Source: Cycas panzhihuaensis (Eukaryota > Cycadophyta). Taken from it: a DNA stretch of 64,000 nucleotides. The notes beneath the pieces were generated by a model. It worked only from the letters and a program-made list of their open reading frames with translations, had not been told where the DNA came from and did not search any database. This document shows positions 1-11,924 of this stretch, piece after piece (within the stretch, counting starts at the first letter, position 1; each line of letters begins with the position of its first letter). Both the position numbers and the translations under genes were made by a program. The DNA is taken from NCBI GenBank assembly GCA_023213395.1, contig CM041465.1, positions 56,675,741 through 56,739,740 on the forward strand. Direction: 5' to 3'.

Positions 1-398
1 TAGTACATACAAATAATTTTCACACTTTTCAGTACCTAGGTCACTGGTGGGCCCCACCACGTCCAACCCACCCCTACCCTCATATACCCCATTTGAACAA
101 GCTTTTCGCACTAATCCAAGTGAACCAGATATCTTGGTAATGTACATTTTGGGGTCAACAGGCTATAGACACCCCACATCTCCCTATTTGCCCCCTTCTC
201 TTCCCCTTAAGAACTCCCTAATTCTTACATCCCATTCTTTCCTAATCTTTCCACTCCGTTCATTGCCCCTTCTTTCTACCTATTCCGGCCTCTTTACGCT
301 CTTTCTCCATTGCTCCTCCAAGCAACAGTGACAAAATCTCTGCACTCGAGACCTAAGGCACCAACATTCAGGAAAAAATCAAGCAAGATCTAGACAAC

Positions 399-1551
399 AT
401 GCATGTAGAGGTTAAAAATGAAGTAGCTGCCAGACGAACGGAAGTTACCACAAACATGTCAACCCTGGCATCTTAGTCTGATATACAGTAGGTACTGCAG
501 AAGATATCCAACATCTCTGCTAAGCTACCAGCAACCTCCTCTTCAATCGGCCCCACATTGCAGCAAACCTCGATTCTGTCTCCACATTAGCAACAACCAT
601 TTCATCATAAGATCAACATACCCACATTTGATCCGAATCTCAACAAGGATAGCATGTGAAGTTGGATTAGAAAACTAGAGTCCTACTTTACACTCAACTC
701 AATGTCAGTAAATGAACAACTTACATTTCCTTCCATCCACTTAGATGGGAAGGCACATCATTGGTTCCGATGGTGGAAGCGGGAGTACTCTTCGAGTCAG
801 TCTTGGGCACACTTCTCTACCTGTTTTTTTTAGCAATATGAAGACACTTAGAATCAATATTTTTTCACACAACTAACACGGTTAAAACAAGTATTCTCTG
901 TCGAAGTATACACTGATGAGTTCCAATCTCTACGTAATCGGGTTGATCAGCAACTTGATAAACATACAGAGATAGATCCGTATGTGTTTAGGCTCAAAGA
1001 GCGCATCAAAATGCACCTGAAGACGGTATCCCTATCCAATCTAAAAGATGCAATCAACATGGCTAAAGCAGTAGAAGCAGAATTTGCCTCAAAAAGGTCT
1101 CCTCCATTCAGACGAGACTCCACCTAGTTTCCACGATCCCGACAAGCTGATTATCAACGAGATACTACCTAGTTCCAAAGACCACACCCAACTGACTACC
1201 AACGATCGCACCCATGACCAGAACACATGCCATCTGCATCTCTCGAATAACGCACTGAGGAACCATCCTCAAAGTCCATTCACATCACTCCAATAGAGGC
1301 ACAACGTCGTCGGAAAGTCAGTCTATGTATGCAATGTTCCAAAAAATGGACCTCTGGTCATGGTAGAATCTGCAAAGCCAGGAAGATGGTCTTTATAATT
1401 GACTCTGACTTACCTTTAAAAGATGACGCTGAGACCGAGCATGAATATGATGATGAACCCCAAGACCACTCTACTAACGAGTTGCCTCCTAACCCTAAAC
1501 CTGAAGTTTCCTTATCAATCGTTACCTCCACCTCATGTCCTGAACCACTCT
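399..1551 (+). pseudogene. Element H gag (capsid and zinc knuckle), broken
   Basis: Degraded Gag, the structural protein of the retrotransposon particle. From about 620 to 1080 the translation fits a Ty3 capsid domain: 'FDPNLNKDS', then 'DGKAHHWFRWW', then a helical stretch ending near 'AVEAEFASK'. A CCHC-like knuckle follows at 1333-1390 (CMQCSKKW...GHGRICKARK), where the last cysteine is shifted. In-frame stops occur at 474, 489, 585 and 654. The first replace residues where Gln codons are likely, as expected from C-to-T decay. The ATG at 399 is the first in the main frame, but open sequence reaches further upstream, so the true start is uncertain. Confidence 0.75.
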
Positions 1552-1553
1552 GA

Positions 1554-3463
1554 GTCGAAGGAATACTTCGAAAAACCCCAATCACCATTTTGATCGACAG
1601 TGGCGCGTCATTAAATTTCATCGATATATCCATTACCCAACAACTGAATCTTTACATAGACTCTAAGACATGCTTCACCTACTCCTTACCTGGTCATCAC
1701 ACCCTTCACTATGCAGGAACAATAAAAAACCTCATGGTTCACATTGGCTCGTATACCCTTGTCTCTGATTTTTATGCCTTATTCATAGGTGGGTTAGATG
1801 GAATTCTCAACGTAAAGTGGCTCCAGACTCTAGGAACTTATAACACCAATAACTCACCCATAGCCCCATTCATTATGTTCAAAATTCACATGGGCTGCTC
1901 ATATAAACTTTATGGGATGCAAGTCCCCCCTAACAAAGTAATCCCACCCACCCGAATGCACCAACAACTCAACAGTAATATAGGATACATCGTTCATCTC
2001 AACCATATCCAGGCCCCTTCTAGCATTCACCCTGACATCCAGCAAGTATTGGATCGATACCAATCTGCATTTGCTCTATTACTTGCCAGTCCCCCGCCCG
2101 ATCAAGGTTGTTATCACACTATTGAGTTACAAAATTCACATGACATGATTAGTCTTCGACCATATAGGAACTCTTATTTCTAAAAACATGAAATCAAAAA
2201 AATCACCAAGGAATTGATGAACATGGGCATCATTCAACCTAGTAAAAGCCTGTACGTTGCACCCATCATTCTAGTTCGCAAAAAGGATGGCTCTTTTCAA
2301 CTTTACATTGATTATCACATGCTCAACAAAATCACTATAAAAAACAAGTTTCCTACACCACGAATCGGTGACATGTTAGATGAGATCCATTGGTGTTGTA
2401 GTTTTCACCAAATTTGATTTACAATCAAGATATTACCAAATCCCCATCTTGCTAGAGGATCAACATTAAATGGCTTTCCGAACCCACCATGGCCACTTTA
2501 AGTTCCAAGTCATGCCCTTTGGCCTATGTAATACTCCGGCTACTTTTTAGACCCTCATGAACAAGATCTTTTCCCCATACCTTCAAAAATTTGTTGTCGT
2601 CTTCTTCGACGATATTCTTATCTATAGCTCAACCATGCCTGCTCACATCTTGCATCTAGAAACAGTCCTTCAAATCTTGGCTGAGAATAAATTATATGCT
2701 AAACTCTTCAAATGTGAGTTTGGGAAATCTGAACTATAATACCTTGGTCATATCATATCCTTTGCAGGGGTTTGGGTGGATCATAATAAAATTTGTCATC
2801 ACCAATTGGACAACTCCAAAAACCCTCACCCAATTGTAGGCTTTCTTAAGGTTTATCGGATTTTATCGTTAGTTCGTTTGAAATTATGCCACACTAACTA
2901 TCCCTTTAACCCACTTACTTAGGAATGTTTCCTTTCAATGGTCTCCCTCATCCGATGAGGCCTTCCTCCATCTAAAGGAGGTCATGACAATCACCCCAAT
3001 TTTGGCCTCACCTGACTTTACTTGGCCAATCCAATTAGAATGTGATACCTCTGGGTTCAGACTAGGCGCAGTCTTAATGTAGGACTTCCACCCCATCGCT
3101 TTTGAAAGTCGAAAACTCAAAGATCATAAGTGTAGACTATCTACCTATCAAAAAGAAATGCAAGCCATCCTTCACGCTGTCGACAAATGACGACAGTATC
3201 TACTTGGTTCTAAATTTACTATCCTCATTGATCATCATAGCCTTCACTGCTTACTAAATCAACCAGTTCTCTTGAAAGAGCAGGCTAAATGGGTCAGTTG
3301 CCTTCAAGTTTTTGACTTTACAATCACATATAAAAAGGAAAAAGATAACATTATGGCAAATGCCCTCTCGAGGCTACCTTCCCCTACACTTGATGATAAC
3401 ACCTGTCACACTGAAGACCCCACCATTCATGCCATTTCTTTCCCACAACCGATGTGGATATAG
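1554..3463 (+). pseudogene. Element H protease, RT and RNase H, broken
   Basis: The pol polyprotein, N-terminal two thirds. The protease has its catalytic triad Asp-Ser-Gly at about 1593 (MIDSGASLNFI) and the downstream 'LDGILNVKWLQTLG' flap-to-C-terminal region. RT follows from about 2100: 'LVRKKDGSFQLYIDYHMLNK' near 2270, then the catalytic 'FFDDILIYS' at about 2600. RNase H covers about 3020-3420, with 'LECDTSGFRLGAVL' carrying the first Asp and ending at 'ANALSRLP'. The reading frame shifts near 2185, 2415 and 2740. Stops include TAG for a likely Gln (about 3080) and TGA for a likely Trp in the 'DK*RQYLLG' motif (3187). No functional polyprotein is possible. Confidence 0.85.
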
Positions 3464-3574
3464 GACTTAGCCATGGCTAACCAATCCCAACCAGATTTCT
3501 CACACTAGGCTGATAAAGTCCATACTCATAAGGATTGATCCATCCATAACAATTTTCTCTTATACCAAAATCAC

Positions 3575-4877
3575 ATATTCGTACATCCCCACTCAGCTTT
3601 CATTCCCCGAATTTTATCAGAATATCATTCTTCCCCTCTTGGTGGCCATTCCAATTTCGATAAAACTTATCATAGGATACGATCCAACTTCTTTTGGTTA
3701 GAAATGAAATCCACCATCCTTACCTTTGTCTCTGAATACGACACATGCCAATGTAACAAAGCTAATACGAAACTCCAACCATGTCTCCTTCAACCTTTGC
3801 ACATCCCACAAGGTAAATAGCAAGATATTGCCATGGACTTTATAATGGGCTTACCGTTATCTGTCAGATATGACCCTATTTTAGTAGTCATAGATAGGTT
3901 GACAAAATATGCCCACTTCTTACCTGTCCACACAACCTATAAGGCTCCACATATTGCATACATTTACCTCCAGACAATATTTCGCTTACATGGTTTTCCA
4001 TCCACTATCATATGTGATCGAGATCCTAAATTCACTAGCTCCTTCTGGCAGGAACTATTTTGCGCCTCGAGAACATCATTTAATATGAGCTCAGCATACC
4101 ATCCACAGATCAATGGCCAATTAGAGGTCCTTAACAAAACTCTAGAGACCTACTTACGCTACTTTGCATCTGACCACCAGTCTAAGTGGACATCATGGCT
4201 AGCCCTAACTGAGTATTGGTACAACTTCTCACATCATTCAGCCATTGGAATGTCCCCATTTTTGGCTCTCTACGGGTATCCCCCGCTATCCCACCACACC
4301 TTGGCCATTAATTTCCTCATGGAAGCAGTACAACAAAAATTACAACACATGGATCAAATTCTCCACACCCTTAAACAAAACCTATCCATGACCCAGAATC
4401 GAATGAAACAATTAGCAAGCCGCCGCCACTCTGATCGCTCCTTCAATATTGGTGATCTTGTATTCATTTGTTTGTAACCTTATAAGTAGCAATCCCTTCG
4501 CCATCATAAGAACCACAAACTTAGCCCTCGATATTATGGCCCCTATAAAGTTTTTAAATGTATTGGTGAAGTCACATACGCTCTCGACCTTCCCCCCACT
4601 ACCAACATCCATAATGTTTTTCACGTTTCCTGTCTCCGAAAGTGTCTAAGCAAAACTCATGTCCCCTAGACAACCTTACCAATTTTAGATAAAGAGCAAA
4701 GCCTGACTGTATCTCCAGAATATATACTAGCTAGCAGACAATGTCGTCCCTAGAATCGGTCTATTTCAGAATATTTAATATAGTAGGCAGGCTGCAACTC
4801 CAACAAAGCAACTTGAGAATATGATGATTTTATCAAGAAGCACCTGCATCTCAAATGCCTTAAGAACTCAACATCTC
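3575..4877 (+). pseudogene. Element H integrase with chromodomain-like tail, broken
   Basis: Integrase inserts the cDNA copy into host DNA. The zinc-binding N-terminus (GHSNFDKTYH...CDTCQCNKA) spans about 3640-3770. The catalytic D, D, E residues are visible in 'AMDFIMGLP' (about 3833), 'ICDRDPKF' (about 4015) and 'GQLEVLNK' (about 4120). The open stretch 3833-4477 is unusually long for this decayed element. After a frameshift near 4475, the C-terminal part continues to a chromodomain-like segment at about 4700-4860 (PEYILASRQ...EYLI...GCNSNKATWE-like). That segment is typical of chromoviruses and in relatives directs integration toward specific chromatin. A stop replaces the Trp expected before AGC. 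Confidence 0.85.
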
Positions 4878-4888
4878 AGGGGAGGGGA
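4878..4888 (+). other. Polypurine tract of element H
   Basis: The purine run AGGGGAGGGGA lies two bases before the 3' LTR. It is in the place and has the composition of the plus-strand DNA primer of LTR retrotransposons. Confidence 0.85.
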
Positions 4889-4890
4889 CT

Positions 4891-5345
4891 TGTTACATAA
4901 CTCATCTCGCTAAGTTATGTAAAGCACTATTATGCGGAGAGCTACTAGGAGATTAAGAGATAAGATTAATTATGGAACTTGGTGCACAAATCAATAAGCT
5001 AGCCAATGGTATGCAAGGATGTTATATTGTCCAATAGAATGTAAGGCTACTTGGGCCACCAATAGAATTGCAAGTGAAAAACCCTCTTTTGTCTATATAA
5101 GAGTTGTAGATTGTAAAAGATAGTTAACTTGATGTTATTTTTGTAAAGATTGTGTTGCAGTACTCTTTATTTTTGGTGATCAATTAGCGTTCTTGTGTTC
5201 TTATGAGATTTTTTGATAATTGCTTGCCCTATTGATTAAAATAAAGTGGTTGAAATTATCATTTTCCTCCTATCTTAAAGAGCACCTATGAGAAGATACG
5301 TCCCAGTTTCCATTTAGAGACTTGATAAGGGTTTGTCTACTAACA
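4891..5345 (+). repeat. 3' LTR of element H (455 bp)
   Basis: Starts TGTTACATAA immediately after the polypurine tract and ends CTAACA. The termini form a 5-bp inverted repeat (TGTTA/TAACA) with canonical TG...CA ends. It contains a TATA box near 5094 and an AATAAA-like signal (AAATAAAG) near 5239, so U3 and R can be placed. No second copy is present in the window. Confidence 0.8.
5094..5100 (+). promoter_or_regulatory. TATA box in the LTR of element H
   Basis: TATATAA about 200 bp into the LTR, upstream of the AATAAA-like signal. The position fits a Pol II promoter of a short plant LTR. Assigned from motif and position only. Confidence 0.5.
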
Positions 5346-5807
5346 GTGAAGGTAGAATGATTCAAGGTTTATAATTGTACAAATTGTAGTATATGCTTCT
5401 AATTCTCCTAGTCATTCCACAACTAATTAGTTTAAAACATTTGAACACAGGCATACATCAAGGTTTTATGTGTGTAACCAAGTAGTGCCTTAGTGATGCA
5501 CTTGTATGATGAAATTTGTATCGTTCTATGCTATTGTCAGTTGAGTATGTGTTTTCCTTTGAAAATTGCAGACCCATCAAGGATCAGTGGGAGGTCATTA
5601 GAGATTACATTATGCATTAATAATATAATGCAGCACTACATATACATATCCTTAAATATGCAATTATTAATGAACGCAGAAAGTTGCAAAATATGTTAAA
5701 AAACTATATTTTTTATTCCTTCTGCTGATTTAACAGAATTGCAGACCCATATCAGTATATTTATTATTATTTTATGTTGGAGTGTTGCTAAGCCAGACAT
5801 TTTACAG

Positions 5808-6994
5808 GTGAGGGACAGGACATCCAACATTAATACGTATGCAATGGGATCGCATGTGATGCAATATGGTGACATACCAACCAGCAAGGAGCCGTTGTAC
5901 TTGTACATGGGATTTGACCCTGCCAACGCAAACGTTACTTCTACCAATGGGAATGATTTGCCCCAATTTTTTGAAGACAAGGATACCAGAGCTGTAAACC
6001 AGAGAGATGCAGATCTTCTTTACCTGTGGCAAAAGGTAGGTAAACTGAATTATATTGAACCTATATTGTGATAATTGAGTAATCCTTAAAATTGTTATGC
6101 TAACATCTTGTGTTATGGTTTCCTTGTTTTCATTGATCTCATAATTTCAAAATAGGCGATGTATTTGGTCTTGGATTCTAAATGCCAAGATCTGCTCTTT
6201 TTAGTATAAAATTATTTACCCATGAAAATTGGCTGCCATTTAAGTAAGCTGCAGTATCTTTCAAAGTTTCCATTGTCATTAATGGAAGGAAGCATTTGGA
6301 GGCCTTCCCCCTATTAGAATCGATTAAAGCTATTACTACGTCTTACATATGAAGTATGCAAGGTGAAATGATGACTCCCTGAAAATTGGGACGCTCAGAA
6401 AGAGATGGTGGAATTAATGGCACACCGCATGCATGTAGACAGAAGTGTAAAGATTATTGGAGATCTTTTGTTTGGATCAGAAATGGGTCCTGCTGTGTTG
6501 AAAGCCGTGCGACCCCCAGGGCAGCCTTTGGTGGATGACTGGGACTGCCTTAAAACAATGGTAACATTTTATCCTCATCATTCTCCTAACTTCCACTGTT
6601 TGCAGTTCCCTAATTCTACAGATACATACATGGGCACTAAAATCATTAAAGAGATTCTCCAAAGCACGTCCCTTGCATAATGATTATCGGTTATAAGCAA
6701 TATAAAGTTTGATAACGAGCACTCGGCAGATAGCATAGGAAAGGAAGCATCATCTGCATTCTAATCAGTGCAGATCTTAATGGTTACGCTAATACTTCTT
6801 GCATACGACAGGTGCGCACATTTGAGTCCCGTTGTGGATCGCTTTCCCAGTATGGCTTGAAACACATGCGTGCTAAGGCAAATATCTGCAACAAAGGTGT
6901 TAGCGTGGATAATATGGATGAAGTTTCTGGTGAAGCGTGCCCTCGAATTCCATCAGGGTTGTGGAGTTCACTCCGAGGAGGTTATAGTGCTTGA
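5808..6994 (+). pseudogene. Legumain / vacuolar-processing enzyme, 3' exons only
   Basis: Three exons match the C-terminal part of plant legumain (asparaginyl endopeptidase, family C13), which matures proteins in the vacuole. Exon a is 5808-6035: VRDRTSNINTY, SHVMQYGD, YMGFDPANANVT, AVNQRDADLL. It has acceptor ACAG and donor GTAGGT. Exon b runs from about 6363 to 6560: [41 protein letters not shown], with donor GTAACA. Exon c is 6812-6994: [19 protein letters not shown] to a natural TGA after [10 protein letters not shown]. Introns are about 330 and 250 bp, and the joins are in phase. The catalytic half (His/Cys) is absent between element H and exon a, so it is either left of the window beyond H or lost. 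If exon b starts after AAG at 6362, two TGA codons at 6369-6374 interrupt it. I therefore call it a pseudogene, but exons a and c look well preserved. Confidence 0.85.
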
Positions 6995-9480
6995 TTTTTC
7001 CAGGTGGGATGAGTACAGAATGGAAATTATGGGATGCAAAATTATTATGCTATTATGGCTCAGATTGGTTATGAGGGCTGAAAGTAGAACAAGAATATGC
7101 CTTGCTTAAATGTATTTATATATGACAGGAACTCAGATATATTCATGAATATATATACCATGTATTCTGTAGTGTTTGCAATATTGTACATAACATGGAT
7201 CAACAACATAGGTTATGGATTATCCAGATACATAAACTCACATTATAGTGTGTTATTTTTTATTATGATTCCAGCTATTGGTGTATGTGCATATTCTAAT
7301 TCTGTTAATGGTGATCTATACTGGAAAACATTCATAGTTAATACGATGGAGTGTGCCTGTATTGAGGTGTCTTGATTCAAGCTGGTTCGAAATTAAGTGT
7401 CCTAAAGAACTTTTGTATTAAGAAGTTCTTGATAATATATAATAAATGTTTTCTTTGATATATTCAAAATCCAAATTGTCATTTGGGAATGAAATACTAT
7501 TGCATTTGCAGACAGTGTGGAAAGCAATATGTGGGCACTAGAGTCTATAATTTGCTGTTATGTACTTTGCTTCATATTTTCTCAAGAATTGTTTCAATAT
7601 TTGTACATTTTGTAAATGGACTACGCATTCGCCATTTTTCTTAAAATTATGCAGCAAATAACTTCAAGATTCTCTCAAAAAGCCTTTTCACATCCTAAGT
7701 GAAAAAGACTTGGGACAAATCCTTGTGCCATTTTTCTGTGTCGTTTACAATAATGGACTTTTTCGTTTAACTCCCTTTTTTCATGCCATGGCAAGTTGAG
7801 GCAAGTGAGGGAGTGCATGTGTTGTCAGGGTCAAACAGGGCTGAAAAAGATCATCATCCCTGCTGTCTGTGACTTGTGCTTTCAAATGGCCAAGAGAAGT
7901 CCCCCAGAGCTTGGTTATTGCATAAGCAAAGAACAGAAAAAGTTTAAAAGAACTGCATCAGATGGTTTCATGAGATAAGCGGACTTGGGATAGAGATTGT
8001 GACCTAAAATATAGATACATTTTACAGACAACTTTGAAACTTTGGGAGTCTTGAAAATAGAAAAAAAATGTTATACTAGAAAGAAGTTATCAATGATAAG
8101 CCCCCTTCTCAACCATACTTGTCTGGACCAGTAAGCATGAAGGAAAAACAGCCCATATAAAAAAGCAGGACAAATTAGCATGGCCTACAAAGTGAGACAG
8201 ATGGTTGATAATAAACATACGTTGGCAAGGGAGAACATGTCAGCTTTGCAGACCCAGGAAATTTGAAGACAGACAACTTACCTATTAGCATTTTCAAATA
8301 TTGAAGATAGGCAAAGAGAATTTCACAATGCTATTGATATGAAGAATGTGACTTCTAAGATACTGAAGGTTGACACGTGTTCTGAGAGAGGATTTGGACA
8401 ACACTGCACAGATGAGTGAGAGTTGAGTTGTGCATTTGACTAAGTATTTAGTTACTTATATCAACAAGATGCATGCAGGCAAGCTTCCCGTTGCACAGAT
8501 CAGCAAGAAAATTGGAAATGCACAAAAAAAAGAAAAGAAAGAAAAAAGAGAAAAAAACAATAATCTTGGAAAATTCAAAAAGTCACAAGTAAGTTGAACT
8601 ATCACTTCTCCCTCTTTGCATTAATTCTATTCTATTCTAAACTCCCTTAAAATATAGGATGTATCATTGATGGGAATTCATACATTATTGAGGAATGCAT
8701 GGTTGAGAGAGGACGCAAAGTAAGTTTAGGAAGAGTTCTGTGTTGACCTCCACTTTCTGCCCCTTAGAAAATGCGCTTGTCAAGGATCACTTTCCAATAG
8801 CCTACTTAGGTTTTGGCCAACATGTCAATTTCATAACACATCACACATAATCCATCCACATATCATAATCACACTACCATAGCATCATAATGTTATTATA
8901 TCAACTATAACATCAAACATAAACTCGGAAATCAATCACAATAATGCTCATAGTACACAATTTTCATGTAACTCATAATTTCATTAAGCAATACCAATGT
9001 CTAATGGCTTTTTACATCACTTGGAGAATGTTCAATATACATTCTGCATTACAAAACATGACATCAAACTCAAATACTCGGGTCTCACACCGGAATGGTG
9101 GAGAAATGGCCATTAAATACACCAATGGATGCTTTTTTGGGGAACGGTTGTGACTTTTGGTCACAATTATTTTTTTTAATAACAAATTGCACCTTTTCAA
9201 TAATACTCATTAATTATGCCTCTTAATACATTAATTTGGCTGTACGACCATACGAATGCATCTTCATGGATGACGTCAGTAGATTGGAGCGTATAACTTT
9301 GATTGGGCTTTGCGTTCCATGCATTCCTCAAGGTGCATTCCAAACTATGTTGCATTCCATTCTAGAATGCAACCTATCATGTGTTTCCCAAGAGCTCTTT
9401 TCTAGTAGTTTTTGTTGATTTTTGACCTGTGTTCTTTCATATGACCCTTAGCTAACGCATTCCTACACTTGTCAAGTTAG
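6995..9480. other. 3' flank of the legumain copy; no gene recognised
   Basis: AT-rich sequence with only short chance ORFs. The bases after 6994 are the presumed 3' UTR and downstream flank. A purine-rich stretch lies at 8521-8570. A 60-codon ORF at 7796-7978 has four Cys but resembles nothing I know. I saw no LTR pair, tRNA or conserved protein motif on either strand. Confidence 0.5.
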
Positions 9481-9489
9481 GCTAGACAT

Positions 9490-11030
9490 GCATTACTAAT
9501 TTTTCATTGTCCAAAAACGTCCAAGTACCAGATTTTACCACAACATTTATCCCAAGTCAACAAAAAGAGTTGAGCATCCTTGCTCAATTTCAAAGTTTGG
9601 ATTTTGTTTCCCCCCACTCTACATCATGGTTGCTTCAGTTGCCTTGGATCTATCATAGCTCCACTAGTCTTCAATATGTCTTCATTGATTTGTGTGAGGG
9701 TGGCGATGATAGCATCTTTCACCTTCAATTTTTCCTTCAAAGTAGCAATCTATGCTTTGTAAACTGCCTCCATCTCCTCCACCATCTGGATGAACTATTG
9801 GCTCTTTTGTTCCATAGAAGATGGCTATTGTGAGGATGCTTCTCTCGATTTTATGATGGGAGGGAATTCTTCTTTTGTTGGCATCCACTCCTCTAATGAG
9901 GGCTCTGACTCTAATTCTTCCTCCTCTACTACCTCACACTTCCATTTGGTGCTCTTCTTCGCTACTTATTTGGAGCGATGATGAATAGGGTTGCTTGATC
10001 CTTGTTGTTGCCATTTTAATACCCTTGTCATCACCTTTTTCACTCTTCTTTTGAAGTCCACATCCTAAATATTCTCAAAAAATGCTACCACCTATTGTTT
10101 GATCAATGGTTCATCTGTCAAATAGATTGTTGTGGTGGTGGTGCTCCTGGACATTGGTGTAAAAGGACAGCCAACAATAATGAAGGATGTCAGAAGGGAT
10201 AAATGTTTATGTCTGCTATCTATTGCTTCATGTTTGGTGCTAGGAATTCAAACCAATTAAGTTGAACTCCATCCTAAATCTGTGGCAATACTAGCATCAT
10301 TCCTCCTAGAATGTATGCATATTTTTGTTTTAATAAGAATTGGATGACAATCACCTTCGCTACCCACTACACCTTCACATCGTTGATGTCCATAACTCTG
10401 ATTCCTCCAAAGAATATTTGAGTGTGCTCCTTCCACATCTCCCTCATCCAAATTTCACAATCAATCTTCGATCATTTTGTAGCAACTAGGATGTCCCCCT
10501 CCTTGGGAAGTCCTATTAGGTTATGAATAATGTCACGATCCAACTGAATGTGCCCTACATTTTCTTCAACTCCAACAATATTTTCTTTATCAATTATGGG
10601 TTCCAGTATAGTGGGGAGAAGTGAATGTATTCTTCTCATCCTACTTGCCAAACTTTGGCTCTAAAGGACGTTGGTAACCCATCTAATTTGGCTTTTGATT
10701 TTGGTATATAATGTTCTTGACACTCTGCAATCTTCATGCTTGGACAAAATGGGAAAATAGCAAGCAATGTCCAACACTAATAAGATGAAAATGTCTAAAC
10801 GAAGGTTTGCTGGTAGGAAAAACCTAACTTGTGTTCTATGCTTTTAGTTTCAAAATGTATGTTGATTTGGATGCTTACTTTGCTACCAAACTGCTTGGAA
10901 GGCCTACTCACTATGATGCGGTCGCTCTGGAACTTACTTTTGTTGAAATGAAGCAAAAATGCGTTAAGTTTATGCTTTAATCCACATGTGTTTTGTTGTG
11001 CATTCTCGTCAGAACACTCACAAGAACACA
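9490..11030 (-). pseudogene. Unrecognised coding remnant with recurrent Gln-to-stop changes
   Basis: On the minus strand one reading frame runs from about 10560 to 10140 as protein-like sequence: 'GHIQLDRDIIHNLIGLP', 'EIWMREMWKEHTQIFFGGI', 'VAKVIVIQFLLKQKYAYILG', 'NWFEFLAPNMKQ'. It is broken only by single stops, several at positions where CAG or CAA would fit. Nearer 9700-9900 the same strand gives a charged helical stretch ('QIATLKEKLKVKDAIIATLTQ'-like after correction of one stop), suggesting a coiled coil. Another conserved-looking segment lies at 10795-11031 (KHKLNAFLLHFNKSKFQ). I do not recognise the family. It could be a retrotransposon gag or a host gene relic. Limits are approximate. 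Confidence 0.35.
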
Positions 11031-11138
11031 TAGTGTAAAATTACAATGTGCGTTATGTTGTTTTGTGTGTTCCTGATACCGTTTCTTTTTAGAACACGGT
11101 GTATTTTTAAAGGAATGTTTACTAAAATCATCCTCCTC

Positions 11139-11360
11139 TTCTTTTTTTTTTTAACAGTAATAATCTCTCTTTTTTTCTACTTTTTATATATGTATCCATT
11201 TTTTTTCTGCAATAATATCTCTTTTTATATATTCTCATTCTTTTCTTTTCTTTTCTTCTTTTTTTTTTCTAATATTTTGCCATATGGAGATATTGCTTAG
11301 GTGTATGATTCAAGTTACGATTATTTTTTCTATTTTTTAATTTTTTTGTATTTTTATTTC
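11139..11360 (+). repeat. T-rich low-complexity stretch
   Basis: Runs of T and TTTTC dominate this segment. The apparent ORF across it (Phe/Leu-rich) is a composition artefact and is not annotated as a gene. Confidence 0.8.
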
Positions 11361-11552
11361 TACATATCAAATTGGAATCATGTTTTGGTATCGAGATAAC
11401 CTCAATTGTCTCAAACTTCAAGCAACACATTATGGTACAACTAGTTGATTCCTCTGGTAGATTTTTTGTACCTTAGTTGTGGTAGAATTTGAGCTTACTA
11501 CCCTTGACCATTTTAGGCAATAGTTGGCCTACTAGCTTCTTCAACTAGATAG

Positions 11553-11898
11553 TGTCAAAAATATTAAAAACTTAGATTAAATTATAGCAATGAAATGAGA
11601 GCAATAACACAAAAGAAATTGCACAGAAATGATCTTGCATTAGATCACAAAGAGTATAATGGCTCAGTGTACTCTAAATGCCTCAACCAATCATAATGAG
11701 AGCAAGTCCACTCCTCATTTTAATACGAGTGCAAAGCAAAGAATAAAGTTGTAAAATAAGGAAACATCATGGTACACCTCATGCATGATCTTGCATGTGT
11801 GAAAGAAAAATAGAAATACAACTCTCAAGAGAATCTACCTAGTGTGGCATATCAATCAATTTGAGAAAAATAATGAGAAATATACATTATTTTTAACA
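11553..11898 (-). repeat. 3' LTR of copia element I (346 bp)
   Basis: On the minus strand it begins TGTTAAAAAT after a weak purine stretch (TATGAGTGAG) and ends ATTTTTGACA, an imperfect terminal inverted repeat with TG...CA ends. There is no second copy in the window, so the limits rest on the termini and on adjacency to the end of copia pol. Confidence 0.55.
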
Positions 11899-11924
11899 CT
11901 CACTCATACTATATAATTCATTAT

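Larger units (their letters stand above)
1..5345 (+). mobile_element. Chromovirus H (Ty3/gypsy), 5' LTR missing
   Basis: Remnant of a chromodomain-bearing Ty3/gypsy retrotransposon. In order it shows gag with a zinc knuckle, aspartic protease, reverse transcriptase, RNase H, integrase, chromodomain-like tail, polypurine tract and a 455-bp 3' LTR. The order protease-RT-RNase H-integrase is diagnostic of Ty3/gypsy. Bases 1-324 show no LTR match, so the 5' LTR and primer-binding site lie to the left or are lost. Many in-frame stops and several frameshifts make it inactive. The five bases after the LTR (GTGAA, 5346-5350) are the candidate target-site duplication; its partner is outside the window. 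The legumain exons begin about 460 bp downstream, so H may sit in an intron of, or have truncated, that gene. Confidence 0.9.

Noticed and set aside
5567-5760. GCAGACCCAT repeated at 5568 and 5742 as possible legumain exon starts
   Set aside because: Downstream translations do not match legumain, and the true exon a starts at 5808.
7097-7375. 92-codon ORF with hydrophobic stretches after the legumain stop
   Set aside because: AT-rich 3' flank; hydrophobicity follows from T-rich codons; no homology recognised.
8521-8570. A/G-rich stretch as a polypurine tract or poly(A) tail of a retroposon
   Set aside because: No LTR, target duplication or coding remnant adjoins it.
11046-11300. ORF rich in Phe and Leu resembling a membrane protein
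   Set aside because: It translates a T-rich low-complexity run; no flanking gene signals and no conserved motif.
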